From the NCBI RefSeq assembly GCF_002079055.1, contig NC_047491.1, forward strand, positions 1 to 64,000: 64,000 bases of DNA. Direction: 5' to 3'. Of the stretch, positions 10,212 through 19,547 are shown piece by piece (the first letter of the stretch is position 1; the number at the start of each line of letters is the position of its first letter). This DNA is from Saccharomyces paradoxus (lineage: Eukaryota; Ascomycota; Saccharomycetes; Saccharomycetales; Saccharomycetaceae). Below the pieces are notes generated by a model. It searched no databases, had not been told where the DNA came from, and saw only the letters and a program-made list of their open reading frames with translations. The translations under genes and the position numbers were made by a program.

Positions 10212-11755
10212 ACTTAGTTAATTTGTAACTTCCCAGAGTTAGACTTTTTGTTTACAGTTTTATAGATTTATATATTTACATATATTAATTGTTTATTGAT
10301 CAAAATTAATATAGTACAAAACACTTATCACAGGCTGTTTGTCTTGACGATTGGCGGAGTAAAATTAAGCCTAAAAGACCACTTTTTATGGACCTGCAAC
10401 CCGGTGACTCCTGATTGGGTACTCCAGCAAGTGTTACTCCATTTTTTTTTACCACCCTAGATATTCTATATTTAATTCAACTCGAAATAATAACACAATT
10501 ATTGGTATAACTTTAATTTCTTAATTTCAAGCATACGCTAAGTTTTTCAGCCTTTGTTCAAAAGTATGATCTGAATCCATTAAAAGACAAGTCGCATCCA
10601 GTTTTTTACTTTTTCTATGATCAAAAGCCAGAGAGAGTGATACTAACTTTTTGGTAGCATTTAGGAATATTTAGCAATTACTGATTTCATGGGTAATTTA
10701 TCACATAGTGAAGAAAAAGGATCTTTCAGTTGCATGTTAGTCAATAATTGCAGGAATTATCTCTTTTCAAATGTGACCAAACCACATTTGTTATTCTCTG
10801 AGCTACATTAGTTATATTATTATTCCCATTTAACTTATTGGATACCATTACTGAGAGAGAACCTATACTTTAGTTATTCGTATTCTATTAATTCTGATTA
10901 AAAAATATACTTTTATAAGGCAAAAAACTGAATTTATTCACTTGTTTAGCTCTTAATTAGGTGCTTTACTCAGTTTCCAACTTGTAACCCGCCTATTCCT
11001 TATAATAGTCGGAACTATAATTAAGTTCAAAAGATATTCAGTAAAAAACTTTAGAGCGGCTGAATTATAACGACTACCAAAATATATTGTCTTCGATTTT
11101 TATCTTCAAAAACAAAAAATCTGCTTGAAATATTCCAGCAATCTGAGTGAACTGCTTGTTGTCTTAGTTTAGCATAATGGGTGCGATGAAAAATTAGCGG
11201 GTTCAGCTACAGGTTTTATGTGACTGGAAATGAAGAAAACAGTATAAGCTTTGGATATTGAAGAGAAAAAACAGGAAGTCCAATAACGGCGACACTTTCC
11301 TGAACGAGTTTGCTCAGTATTTCACCCCGAGAAGGACCGATGTGTGCTGACGCTATACGTAGTTTGATGACTTCAGCATACTTTTTGCCATTTACCGCTG
11401 AATTGACACATGTATAACAACTCCGGGCCGACGCTATCAAAAAACCAATTATCTACTCTTGGAAAACATAAAAGAGTGCGAGAACAATACGTTTTAGAAT
11501 TCAGTAATTTCATAATAATTGTTTCCTTCATACTCTTAACCCCCCTCCTAGAAGGTAGCCCAAAAGAGAGGTTATTTTTGGGTTTACCGTTGTGAAAAGA
11601 ATAGTTTGTAAATACCGTCATTGATCAAATAGGTTTATAATATTAATATACATTTATATAATCAACTGTATTATATCATCAAAAAAAAGCAGTTTTTTTT
11701 TTTATTTTGTTAATTTCCAATGTCCATGGGATTTCATTCGTAAAGGCATCCGTCT
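10212..11755. other. Gap between DLD3 and PAU containing one repeat copy
   Basis: About 1.5 kb, AT-rich, with no intact gene recognised. The portion 11216-11425 is one copy of a diverged direct repeat described separately. The 3' flank of PAU (about 11600-11720) resembles the sequence following other PAU genes as I remember it (for example the ATAGGTTTATAATATTAATA type), so the PAU duplication unit includes roughly 150 bp beyond the stop. Confidence 0.5.
11216..11425 (-). repeat. Direct repeat copy 1, relic of an unidentified coding C-terminus
   Basis: On the minus strand this reads KKYAEVIKLRIASAHIG-type text ending at a stop at 11216. A second copy at 16590-16893 in the same orientation reads KYAEVGKLRRASGYIGLSR. 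Amino-acid similarity kept in the same frame suggests both come from the end of a real protein gene that I cannot name. By eye the nucleotide match spans about 180-190 bp at roughly 70 percent. Confidence 0.5.
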
Positions 11756-12118
11756 CTAGTTTGCGATAGTGTAGATACCGTCCTTGGATAGAGCACTAGA
11801 GATGGCTGGCTTTAATCTGCTGGAGTACCATGGTACACCGGTGATCATTCTGGTGACTTGATCTGGAGCAATACCGGTCAACATGGTGGTGAAGTCACCG
11901 TAGTTGAAAACGGCTTCAGCAACTTCAACTGGGTAAGTTTCAGTTGGGTGGGCGGCTTGGAACATGTAGTATTGGGCCAAGTGAGCTCTGATATCAGAGA
12001 CGTAGACACCCAATTCAACCAAATTGACTCTTTCGTCAGATTGAGCTAGAGTGGTGGTTGCGGAGGCACCAGCAGCGATGGCGGCGACACCAGCAGCGAT
12101 TGAAGTTAATTTGACCAT
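11756..12118 (-). CDS. Seripauperin (PAU family) cell-wall mannoprotein
   Basis: PAU proteins are small secreted mannoproteins of the Srp1/Tip1 family, induced by anaerobiosis, cold and wine fermentation. The 120-residue length is the family standard. A signal peptide occupies about residues 1-20 ([20 protein letters not shown]), then the PAU core with [15 protein letters not shown] and ends in KDGIYTIAN. The frame is intact. It is telomere-proximal to a COS gene and points to the telomere, exactly as recalled for PAU6 next to COS10 at XIV-R in S288C. PAU paralogs are nearly identical, so I do not assign a member name. TATA (GTATAAATA, minus strand, 12212-12220) is about 95 bp upstream. Confidence 0.93.
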   Translation of the reverse strand: MVKLTSIAAGVAAIAAGASATTTLAQSDERVNLVELGVYVSDIRAHLAQYYMFQAAHPTETYPVEVAEAVFNYGDFTTMLTGIAPDQVTRMITGVPWYSSRLKPAISSALSKDGIYTIAN

Positions 12119-13008
12119 TATATTTTGTTTTGTTTGTTAGTGCTGATATAAGCTTAACAGGAAAGAAAGGAATGAAGGCATATTCTCAAAGGCATATGGA
12201 TGAAGTAGCTCTATTTATACCCACTCCTTCATCGACCATCACTACTTAAACGATTCGTTAACAGATGCTCCTTTATCACTTCACACCTTTCATATTTCAT
12301 CTTTCGCACCATCTTCATCATTACAATTGAGATGCACTTGTTCCTGAACGAGGCATGCATGTATCATGAATTTCTTATGCGAAGGTATTGTTTTATGGTG
12401 CCTTTGTCTATTCGTACGTGCAGAATGTGCGAATGTCAATTATAAGGGAGCCGATGTGTCTTGGAAAGACCCTTTTGCGCCTGTGAAGTTTCCCTTCCCG
12501 GCCAAAGAGATTATCCGAATCTGAGACTTGGACCCTCGTTCAAAAGCTGATTGTCTAAGCCTATATTTGGTATGCTCTAAACGATTGCCGAGAAAAAATA
12601 ATACTGTACTGTCTCTTTCTTGAAATTGCACAAACAAGCGAACATGTTTTGGGATTCGTATATTGTTAGCTTCTATGACTTTTCGCACTCTTGATGAATT
12701 CTTTGATATGATTCCGTACTCAAAAGCCGCTGAAAGCTGGTAGTATTGATAAAAGCTGATATCCAAAGAGCAGCGGAAGAAAATTTTGAATCTACTTTGC
12801 AGCATAGCGGGACTAAAACCCTGCGCGGCAAGAAATGCTTGATTCCCAGGTACAATGCTTTCTTCTCTAAATATAGAGGAAAAGGCGGAAGGCAAATATA
12901 TGGTACTGAATTTTCTTTTATGTCTTAAATCTTCTCTGTAGGTAGGAAAGATGTGTCTATATTTGATACTCGTTGCAGTAGCAAAGACGGCAAAGTAAAT
13001 ACCAATAT
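12119..13008. other. PAU promoter and spacer to COS
   Basis: The PAU TATA is at 12212-12220. Beyond that is a spacer of about 750 bp downstream of the COS stop. A minus-strand frame open from an ATG at 12805 to 12440 (121 codons) and a 60-codon plus-strand frame at 12746-12928 are present, neither with a domain I recognise. I treat both as unproven. Confidence 0.4.
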
Positions 13009-14151
13009 TTATGGTAACAGCTCATAGTGAGAGGCCAATTGCGCTTCTTGGATGTATTGCCAAAGTTCAACGTTTAATGATCTAGGCGACACAGATTTCT
13101 TTGAAAATAAAAGACTGCTAAAGTTTCGTTCAAAAAATGCTTGGCAATCAGCCCCATCAAAGAAAAATCCTTCGTTCTTCCAAACCTTTTTCTCAAGGAA
13201 CCACCTATTCGTTTTCCTTGCAATGTTGTCCCATCTCTCAGTGCCAGCACCTTGTTCGTTTATAATATTTGACAAGTATTGCATTTTATTCTCAACTCTC
13301 ATCGATTTAGGCCTCGTGTTTTGAAAATCCTCTACTCTTATATAGAAAAGGTATCCCAGATACAAAAAACCAAGCAGAGGACCAAAAAATTTTGAGAAAC
13401 AGATATCATTCAAATCAGAGAGGAATTTTATTGGAAAGTAAAAAGTGACAATCCTCTGAAAAATCCATGCTAGTTTGCAACGATATGTTTCCTTAGGAAG
13501 CTTGACATTTTCCAAGCCACTAGGGCTGCATTCCTTCTCAGTATGGATCAACTTCCACTGTTCGTGTACTTTTGTAAAATAAACCTGCACTGCTTTTTCG
13601 ATGTGAAAACCCGAAACCTCAAATGATGTGAACCTAGCACCTTCGTTTTCTCTCCTTAAAACGACTGGCTCTAGAATGGTTTTTCTAAATGCTTCTTGGC
13701 AGTCAGTACCATTGAAAAAAAATTGCCCAGTATTCCAGGCATTGTTTTCATACAAGTAGGAATTGAAATGTAGTGCAACAGTGTCCCAATCACCAGAGAA
13801 TGCACCTGGCGTACTTTTGATGACTTCTTTAGAAAGATGGGTGAGCTGATTTGATAAGGCATATTTATGGCACAGTATTTGAATTGCGGGCAAAATTAGT
13901 AGCCCTGAGAACAGAATAGCCGAACCCATGAACGGATAAATCCAAGTGCTGGACATCCCCCACCAAACGACAAGTGGTAACCATAATAGCAGCCAGATGC
14001 GAAATCCTAAGGAGTTACGGGTCTCATAGCACAACCAGGTTAAGCGGTTCCTGAAAACATCCTTGGGTAAGATAAAGGTACTTTGGGACGCAAGACGTCC
14101 AGAGGATAACAATGCTATGTTCTCGCCATCTTCAATTTTGGTACCGTTCAT
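13009..14151 (-). CDS. COS family membrane protein (COS10-like)
   Basis: This is an intact 380-residue COS (DUP380) protein. COS proteins are multi-spanning proteins of endosomes and vacuole that carry ubiquitin in trans and promote sorting of other membrane proteins into multivesicular bodies. Hydrophobic segments lie near residues 48-100 ([15 protein letters not shown] and following) and 235-275. Two DUP repeat units are visible, each with [19 protein letters not shown] and [24 protein letters not shown]. Context is AIF1 on one side and PAU on the other, the same as COS10 on XIV-R in S288C with the same relative orientation. I therefore call it COS10-like rather than naming it firmly. Confidence 0.92.
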   Translation of the reverse strand: MNGTKIEDGENIALLSSGRLASQSTFILPKDVFRNRLTWLCYETRNSLGFRIWLLLWLPLVVWWGMSSTWIYPFMGSAILFSGLLILPAIQILCHKYALSNQLTHLSKEVIKSTPGAFSGDWDTVALHFNSYLYENNAWNTGQFFFNGTDCQEAFRKTILEPVVLRRENEGARFTSFEVSGFHIEKAVQVYFTKVHEQWKLIHTEKECSPSGLENVKLPKETYRCKLAWIFQRIVTFYFPIKFLSDLNDICFSKFFGPLLGFLYLGYLFYIRVEDFQNTRPKSMRVENKMQYLSNIINEQGAGTERWDNIARKTNRWFLEKKVWKNEGFFFDGADCQAFFERNFSSLLFSKKSVSPRSLNVELWQYIQEAQLASHYELLP

Positions 14152-15255
14152 ATTAATGATGAGGCCTGGCTCAACAAATTTAGTGGAGCTTTAATCGTTG
14201 GCAGTTTCCTTTTATATAGATAAGGAAAAGAAGATATCCCCGACGGCGCGTTTATTATGTAATAGTTACTTGTTATAGTTAAAGCCACGATCGAAAAACG
14301 AGCAATAACTTCGAGCAGTTTGAATGAAAAAAAAATATTGGGTTATGTTTCTAGAAGCGCAGGTGTAAATATTATTTAAATGGACTACTCAACTTTCTTG
14401 CTTTAAATGTAATAGCTATCAATATACTTTCACTCACAGATACGAGCGGTGAAGTCACATGGTGCATTATGGGCGAAACAATGTCGCCTATGTTTGAAGC
14501 ATCGAACAGTTTAAAATAGCTTTACAAAGCGTACCGTGTAACCTCTATGAATTGAGTCGCCACCTCGTTATAAACTCCAGAAAGTCTTCGACCAAAAGTT
14601 CTTGATTGGTTGAATAACCTATAAGAACCTTTGATGATATCACCATCAGTTCATAATCAAATTATATGGAGCATTTTCCCTCAATTCTTTGGATAATTTC
14701 CATCTCAGTTGGGTGGCTAAGCTTACTCAATGATCTTACATAGTCATTCCATACTTTCGTTGTGGCATACCGTGCTACTTATACTCTTGTATCCTTACAA
14801 TATAGGCAGTTCTTGACTTACGCCTAAGAATACTTTTCTAGAGGCCTCCATGATAAAAAATTCATCTTCCAGTGATTACATAATGGGTTGAGAGTTTTCA
14901 GAAGGAGGAGCCTTGAAGAAGACTTCGAATGTGTGTTATAATACTTGGGAGATGAGCATAATAAAACATATTCTTCGTGTTTAGTGACTCGTAAAAAGCC
15001 TCTGTGGTTAGTAAGGAACAATACTGGATTAGTAATCGCTAAAAGCGATAAAAGTAATTACACGGCCACTCTGCATGATTATTATTTTTCATCTGGCCGG
15101 ACGAGTGCAGCCCCATTATAAGTACCAGTATATTAGCGGCAGATCAATAACGAAAGTGGTGAGAGACTAGTGAGAGGCACAGATTTTCTAATCATGGTAT
15201 TTCGCTAATAACGGGAAAGAACAGAGAGAATAAGAAAGAAAAACTGAAAATATAT
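14152..15255. other. Divergent spacer between COS and AIF1
   Basis: A bidirectional promoter region of 1.1 kb. Toward AIF1 there is a weak TATA-like CATTATAAG near 15113. Toward COS there is AT-rich sequence within 100 bp of the start. Only short ORFs (65 codons at 14824-15021) with no recognisable content were seen. Confidence 0.4.
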
Positions 15256-16392
15256 ATGACAATTAATACAAAGAACATAGTCGTTGTTGGGGCTGGTGTG
15301 TTTGGTGTGTCTGTGGCGAACCACCTGTACAGGGAATTAGGTGGAACATATGCTGTAAAGCTCGTCACTGTATCTGATCACGTGTATTTTCTACCCTCAG
15401 CTGTGCGTTTGACCATTTCAAAGGATTATACCAAGTCGATCCTACCGTTAAAAAGTGTTCTTGATGATGGCGTTGAGGTTATCAAAGATGCTGCTGCCAG
15501 CTTTGATGTTAAGAGGGTAGTTTTGGAATCAGGTGGCGCCATAGAGTTTAGTATTTTGATCCTTGCAACAGGCTCGAAATGGTCTGATCCAATAGGTTCA
15601 ACTTACACCTTTAGAGATAACTATGAAGAGTACTTTGAAAGAGAATCTTCTCGAATCTCAGATGCCAATCATATACTTTTCCTTGGCGGTGGCTTTGTTA
15701 ATTGTGAACTAGTTGGCGAATTGTTATCCAAGTATTCAGACGAGATCAGATCTGGAAAAAAGCACATTTCCATTATTCACAATTCTGATAAGCTGCTGCC
15801 TGGTTCTGGCTTGTATAACGATACATTAAGAAAAAATGTGACAGACTACCTCTCGAACAATGGTATCACGTTGTATTTGAACACAGTAGGGGCTTCTTCC
15901 GACGCCTCGCCAAACCGTATCTTTTTAGGCGAGGGCTCATCGAAATATATAGATGCTGATTTGATTTACAAAGGCGTTGGAATTTCACCAAATGTGCCAG
16001 TCAACTGTATTGCGAACCTTTGTGATAAGAAAGGGTTCATTCAGGTTGAAAAGAACTTCAGAGTGAACGCTGTTGAGGCAGGAAACGTTTTTGCTATTGG
16101 TGATGTTACAAATTTCAGATATCATGGATTGGTTAAAAGGGACAATTGGGTTGACGTTTTGACCCGTAATGTTATGACTTTTTTACAAGAAGGAACAGAA
16201 GCTAGTCTAGTTGATGCAGATTGTCTTGACTCAGGTCATGCTCCAACTGGTGTCTCACTTGGGCCAAATGCAGGTTTTGGCCAATTCCCACTGCCATTAT
16301 TCGGGACGGTCAATATCCCATCCTTTTTAATTTCTAGGGCAAAGTCGAGGGATCTTTTCTCTAACAAAATGGAACCTTTGTATAAGAAGTAG
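15256..16392 (+). CDS. AIF1: AIF1, apoptosis-inducing-factor-like FAD oxidoreductase
   Basis: This is a 378-residue protein of the class-II NADH dehydrogenase / AIFM2 (FSP1)-like family, equal in length to S. cerevisiae Aif1. The N-terminal FAD motif is VVVGAGVFG (G12, G14, G17), and a second dinucleotide-binding motif is LFLGGGFVNCELVGEL. A C-terminal ATG-type motif VFAIGDVTNF contacts the flavin. Yeast Aif1 is reported in mitochondria and to enter the nucleus in cell death. As recalled, in S288C AIF1 is on chromosome XIV-R between MAN2 and COS10. Here the same neighbours (DSF1 and COS) flank it on V-L with the same orientation. The sequence clearly differs from the S288C protein as I remember it but all motifs are intact. 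Confidence 0.93.
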   Translation: MTINTKNIVVVGAGVFGVSVANHLYRELGGTYAVKLVTVSDHVYFLPSAVRLTISKDYTKSILPLKSVLDDGVEVIKDAAASFDVKRVVLESGGAIEFSILILATGSKWSDPIGSTYTFRDNYEEYFERESSRISDANHILFLGGGFVNCELVGELLSKYSDEIRSGKKHISIIHNSDKLLPGSGLYNDTLRKNVTDYLSNNGITLYLNTVGASSDASPNRIFLGEGSSKYIDADLIYKGVGISPNVPVNCIANLCDKKGFIQVEKNFRVNAVEAGNVFAIGDVTNFRYHGLVKRDNWVDVLTRNVMTFLQEGTEASLVDADCLDSGHAPTGVSLGPNAGFGQFPLPLFGTVNIPSFLISRAKSRDLFSNKMEPLYKK

Positions 16393-17559
16393 ACTAGAAA
16401 AAAAAACTGCAGTATATATGATCTAGTTTTTCAATTGGGAAATAAAGAAAGCAGCTCAAAAACAGCAAACGGTGGCACTTTTTGTTCACAGAGTGGATTA
16501 TCAAGACTAGACGTTAATCAAATATGTTTCAATTGCTGGAAGTGTAAATGTTTTTATATAAAAATGTTATTTTACAAATATAGCGAAGATCAATGAGAGC
16601 AAACCGCTTGTTTCTCAACTCTAGTATAATGACGACGATGAGAGTTAGCAGCGTAAAGTATAGGCGTTACGTTCCAGAAGAAAGGAAATAGGAGAGCGGA
16701 GATAAGTGAAGTATTCTGAGCTTTGGAGGTTGAAGAAAAAGAAACGCCAGAATGTTCAATAAAACCGACGGCCTCCTGAATAAGATTTTTGATTATTTCA
16801 TCCCGAGAAAGACCGATGTATCCTGAAGCTCTACGTAGCTTACCAACTTCAGCATACTTTGTTCGCCACCCATCAGGAATTGACCCCGAGATGACCCCGA
16901 GAAGTTTATTTTCTGCACCCGCGTGTGCCTAAAACTTATTTTCCTGCAGGGCGGTTGAGAAATAAGGGATATAGGGAGTGCTGGAACGTGGGGTAGTTTC
17001 GTGCCTTCTTTTGCTTTTTGCCTCTGTGCCTGAGTCTCCTTACCCCGCAATACCTCACCAGATATTCACTCTCTCCTTGGCACGGACCTAAAAATAACTG
17101 TAGAAAGAGCTCAACAAGCAGTTTACTTACTTAAACTTTTCTGTATTGTAGCTCGCCATTTCTTGATTTAGTACACACAACTATAATACATCATTTCATA
17201 AATTTTTCGCGCAAACATGAACCAATTAAGCTTGCGCATTGCATGTGGATATATGGGCTAGACACCTCGTATATCCTCCAGTTGTGGTGGGAGAAGCATC
17301 GCCTGTTTTGAAATAATGAAAAATTATTTTTGTGTTTCCAACTAAATCTGAGAACCGTCATGTTCTAGGAGCAAGGAGGCTGCAGCGTTTGCAGTCTCAG
17401 AGTCTCAAACTTCATTTATTATACATATAAATAGCCAACATCAATTGTCTAATTGTTAGCATTCCCGCCTTTTCTAAATATCAATGTATAACATCAATAA
17501 AAAAAAAAAATAAGAGTAACGAGAAAAAAGAAAAGAAAAACGTAACAATTTCAAAAAAA
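16393..17559. other. AIF1-DSF1 spacer with repeat copy 2 and DSF1 TATA
   Basis: The first 500 bp hold repeat copy 2 (16590-16893). The DSF1 TATA box TATAAATA is at 17426-17433, 127 bp before the DSF1 ATG. A purine/A-rich leader (17500-17558) precedes the start. No further gene was seen. Confidence 0.55.
16590..16893 (-). repeat. Direct repeat copy 2, relic of an unidentified coding C-terminus
   Basis: The minus strand is open for about 90 codons to a TGA at 16590-16592. It includes KYAEVGKLRRASGYIGLSR, then a hydrophobic stretch (SALLFPFFWNVTPILYAA) and a basic tail. It pairs with 11216-11425. The open frame is longer and cleaner than copy 1, so this copy decayed less. The parent gene is not identified. 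Confidence 0.5.
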
Positions 17560-19068
17560 ATGACAAAATCAAACGAAACAACGGCTACCAGCTTGAATGC
17601 TAAAACTCTAAAGAGTTTTGAATCCACCCTTCCAATACCAACTTATGCCAGGGAAGGTGTTAAACAAGGTATTGTTCATCTTGGAGTTGGTGCATTCCAT
17701 CGTTCTCATTTAGCTGTTTTCATGCATCGTTTGATGCAGGAGCACCATTTGAAGGATTGGTCCATCTGTGGTGTCGGTTTAATGAAGGCAGATGCACTAA
17801 TGCGCGATGCTATGAAGGCTCAAGATTGTCTCTACACAGTTGTGGAGCGCGGTATCAAGGACACTAACGCTTACATTGTCGGTTCCATTACTGCTTATAT
17901 GTATGCTCCCGAAGATCCAAGAGCTGTCATTGAAAAGATGGCCAATCCAGACACACATATCGTGTCTCTGACCGTCACAGAAAACGGTTACTACCACAGT
18001 GAGGCAACAAACTCATTGATGACCGATGCTCCTGAAATCGTCAATGACTTGAACCATCCAGAGAAGCCGGCCACTCTGTACGGATACCTATATGAGGCCC
18101 TGTTGCTACGTTACAAAAAAGGTCTTACTCCATTTACTATTATGTCATGTGACAACATGCCCCAGAATGGTGTCACAGTCAAGAACATGCTTGTTGCATT
18201 TGCCAAGTTAAAGAAGGATGAGAAGTTCGCTGCTTGGATCAAAGATAAGGTTACTTCCCCTAATAGCATGGTTGATCGTGTGACCCCACGTTGTACTGAT
18301 AAAGAGCGCAAGTACGTCACTGACACCTGGGGAATTAAGGACCAGTGTCCCGTTGTCGCAGAGCCTTTCATCCAATGGGTTCTTGAAGACAATTTCTCTG
18401 ATGGCCGTCCTCCATGGGAACTTGTTGGCGTTCAAGTCGTCAAGGATGTCGATTCCTACGAATTGATGAAATTACGTCTGCTTAACGGTGGTCACTCTGC
18501 CATGGGGTACTTGGGATACTTGGCAGGCTACACGTATATACATGAGGTTGTCAACGACCCAACTATCAACAAGTACATCCGTGTGTTGATGCGTGAGGAA
18601 GTCATTCCATTATTGCCTAAAGTGCCGGGCGTTGATTTCGAAGAATACACCGCCTCAGTGTTGGAAAGATTCTCTAATCCTGCAATTCAGGACACCGTCG
18701 CACGTATTTGTTTGATGGGCTCTGGTAAGATGCCTAAGTATGTTTTGCCATCTATCTATGAACAGTTGCGCAAACCAGATGGTAAGTACAAGTTATTGGC
18801 AGTGTGTGTCGCTGGCTGGTTCCGTTACTTGACTGGTGTAGACATGAATGGTAAACCATTCGAAATTGAGGATCCTATGGCATCAACCTTGAAAGCAGCC
18901 GCAGTTAAGGGTGGTAAAGATCCTCACGAATTGCTTAACATCGAGGTCCTTTTCAGTCCTGAGATCCGTGATAACAAGGATTTTGTTGCGCAGTTGACCC
19001 ACTCCCTAGAAACCGTTTATGATAAAGGCCCAATTGCCGCTGTTAACGAAATTCTAGACCAAGTGTGA
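17560..19068 (+). CDS. DSF1: DSF1 / MAN2, mannitol 2-dehydrogenase family
   Basis: A 502-residue long-chain polyol dehydrogenase that oxidises mannitol (probably to fructose) with NAD. The NAD-binding segment carries LGVGAFHRSH (residues 41-50). The catalytic signature K-x4-N-x2-H is present as K304, N309 and H312, the same spacing as in Pseudomonas mannitol 2-dehydrogenase. The frame is intact and at the family length. It is convergent with the transporter gene HXT13. In S288C the near-identical pairs DSF1-HXT13 (V) and MAN2-HXT17 (XIV) together allow growth on mannitol and sorbitol after adaptation. I use the chromosome V name, but the paralogs are almost identical. Start is the first ATG after an A-rich leader. 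Confidence 0.94.
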   Translation: MTKSNETTATSLNAKTLKSFESTLPIPTYAREGVKQGIVHLGVGAFHRSHLAVFMHRLMQEHHLKDWSICGVGLMKADALMRDAMKAQDCLYTVVERGIKDTNAYIVGSITAYMYAPEDPRAVIEKMANPDTHIVSLTVTENGYYHSEATNSLMTDAPEIVNDLNHPEKPATLYGYLYEALLLRYKKGLTPFTIMSCDNMPQNGVTVKNMLVAFAKLKKDEKFAAWIKDKVTSPNSMVDRVTPRCTDKERKYVTDTWGIKDQCPVVAEPFIQWVLEDNFSDGRPPWELVGVQVVKDVDSYELMKLRLLNGGHSAMGYLGYLAGYTYIHEVVNDPTINKYIRVLMREEVIPLLPKVPGVDFEEYTASVLERFSNPAIQDTVARICLMGSGKMPKYVLPSIYEQLRKPDGKYKLLAVCVAGWFRYLTGVDMNGKPFEIEDPMASTLKAAAVKGGKDPHELLNIEVLFSPEIRDNKDFVAQLTHSLETVYDKGPIAAVNEILDQV

Positions 19069-19547
19069 TTTCAAAGGTGATCCGATCTACGCTCCCTAGA
19101 TAGTAATGACTAGATATCTTGGGTGGATTATATAATGTTATATTTTTGTATATTGTTTCTATTTAGACAAGTAATAACGTGTTATGTTCCTGTAAACGTA
19201 CTTTCAACGGTTTTAAGAGTACTCAAATGGATTCATTCCATATTTTTCACCACCCTCACCATCGCCATCGCCATCGCATCTCATTTCACTCCACCTACAT
19301 AAGCTATACTTTCTCCACCCCGCTTTATGCAAAAAACAAAAAAGTATTTAAAGAAATAAAAACTTGACGCAATGTTGTCTTCATCGAATGCAATTTATTG
19401 ATACACAACCACCGGTTGTATAGCAGTATTGACCTTCATAGCTCCGAGAATCTTCATAAAATTCGTGGCAAATTAAAACTACACATTATTATGTAAAATA
19501 TAATATACAATGCTGCGCCTACAAGGACAAGCATATGCACTCAATGA
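19069..19547. other. Convergent 3' interval DSF1-HXT13
   Basis: This holds the 3' ends of two convergent genes. A short hexamer run (CCATCG repeated about three times near 19258-19276) is present. AT-rich sequence near 19440-19505 probably serves as 3'-processing signal for both genes. No gene was seen. Confidence 0.5.

Noticed and set aside
12440-12805. Minus-strand frame of about 121 codons between PAU and COS
   Set aside because: No recognisable domain or signal; sits in a 3' spacer. Kept only as a note.
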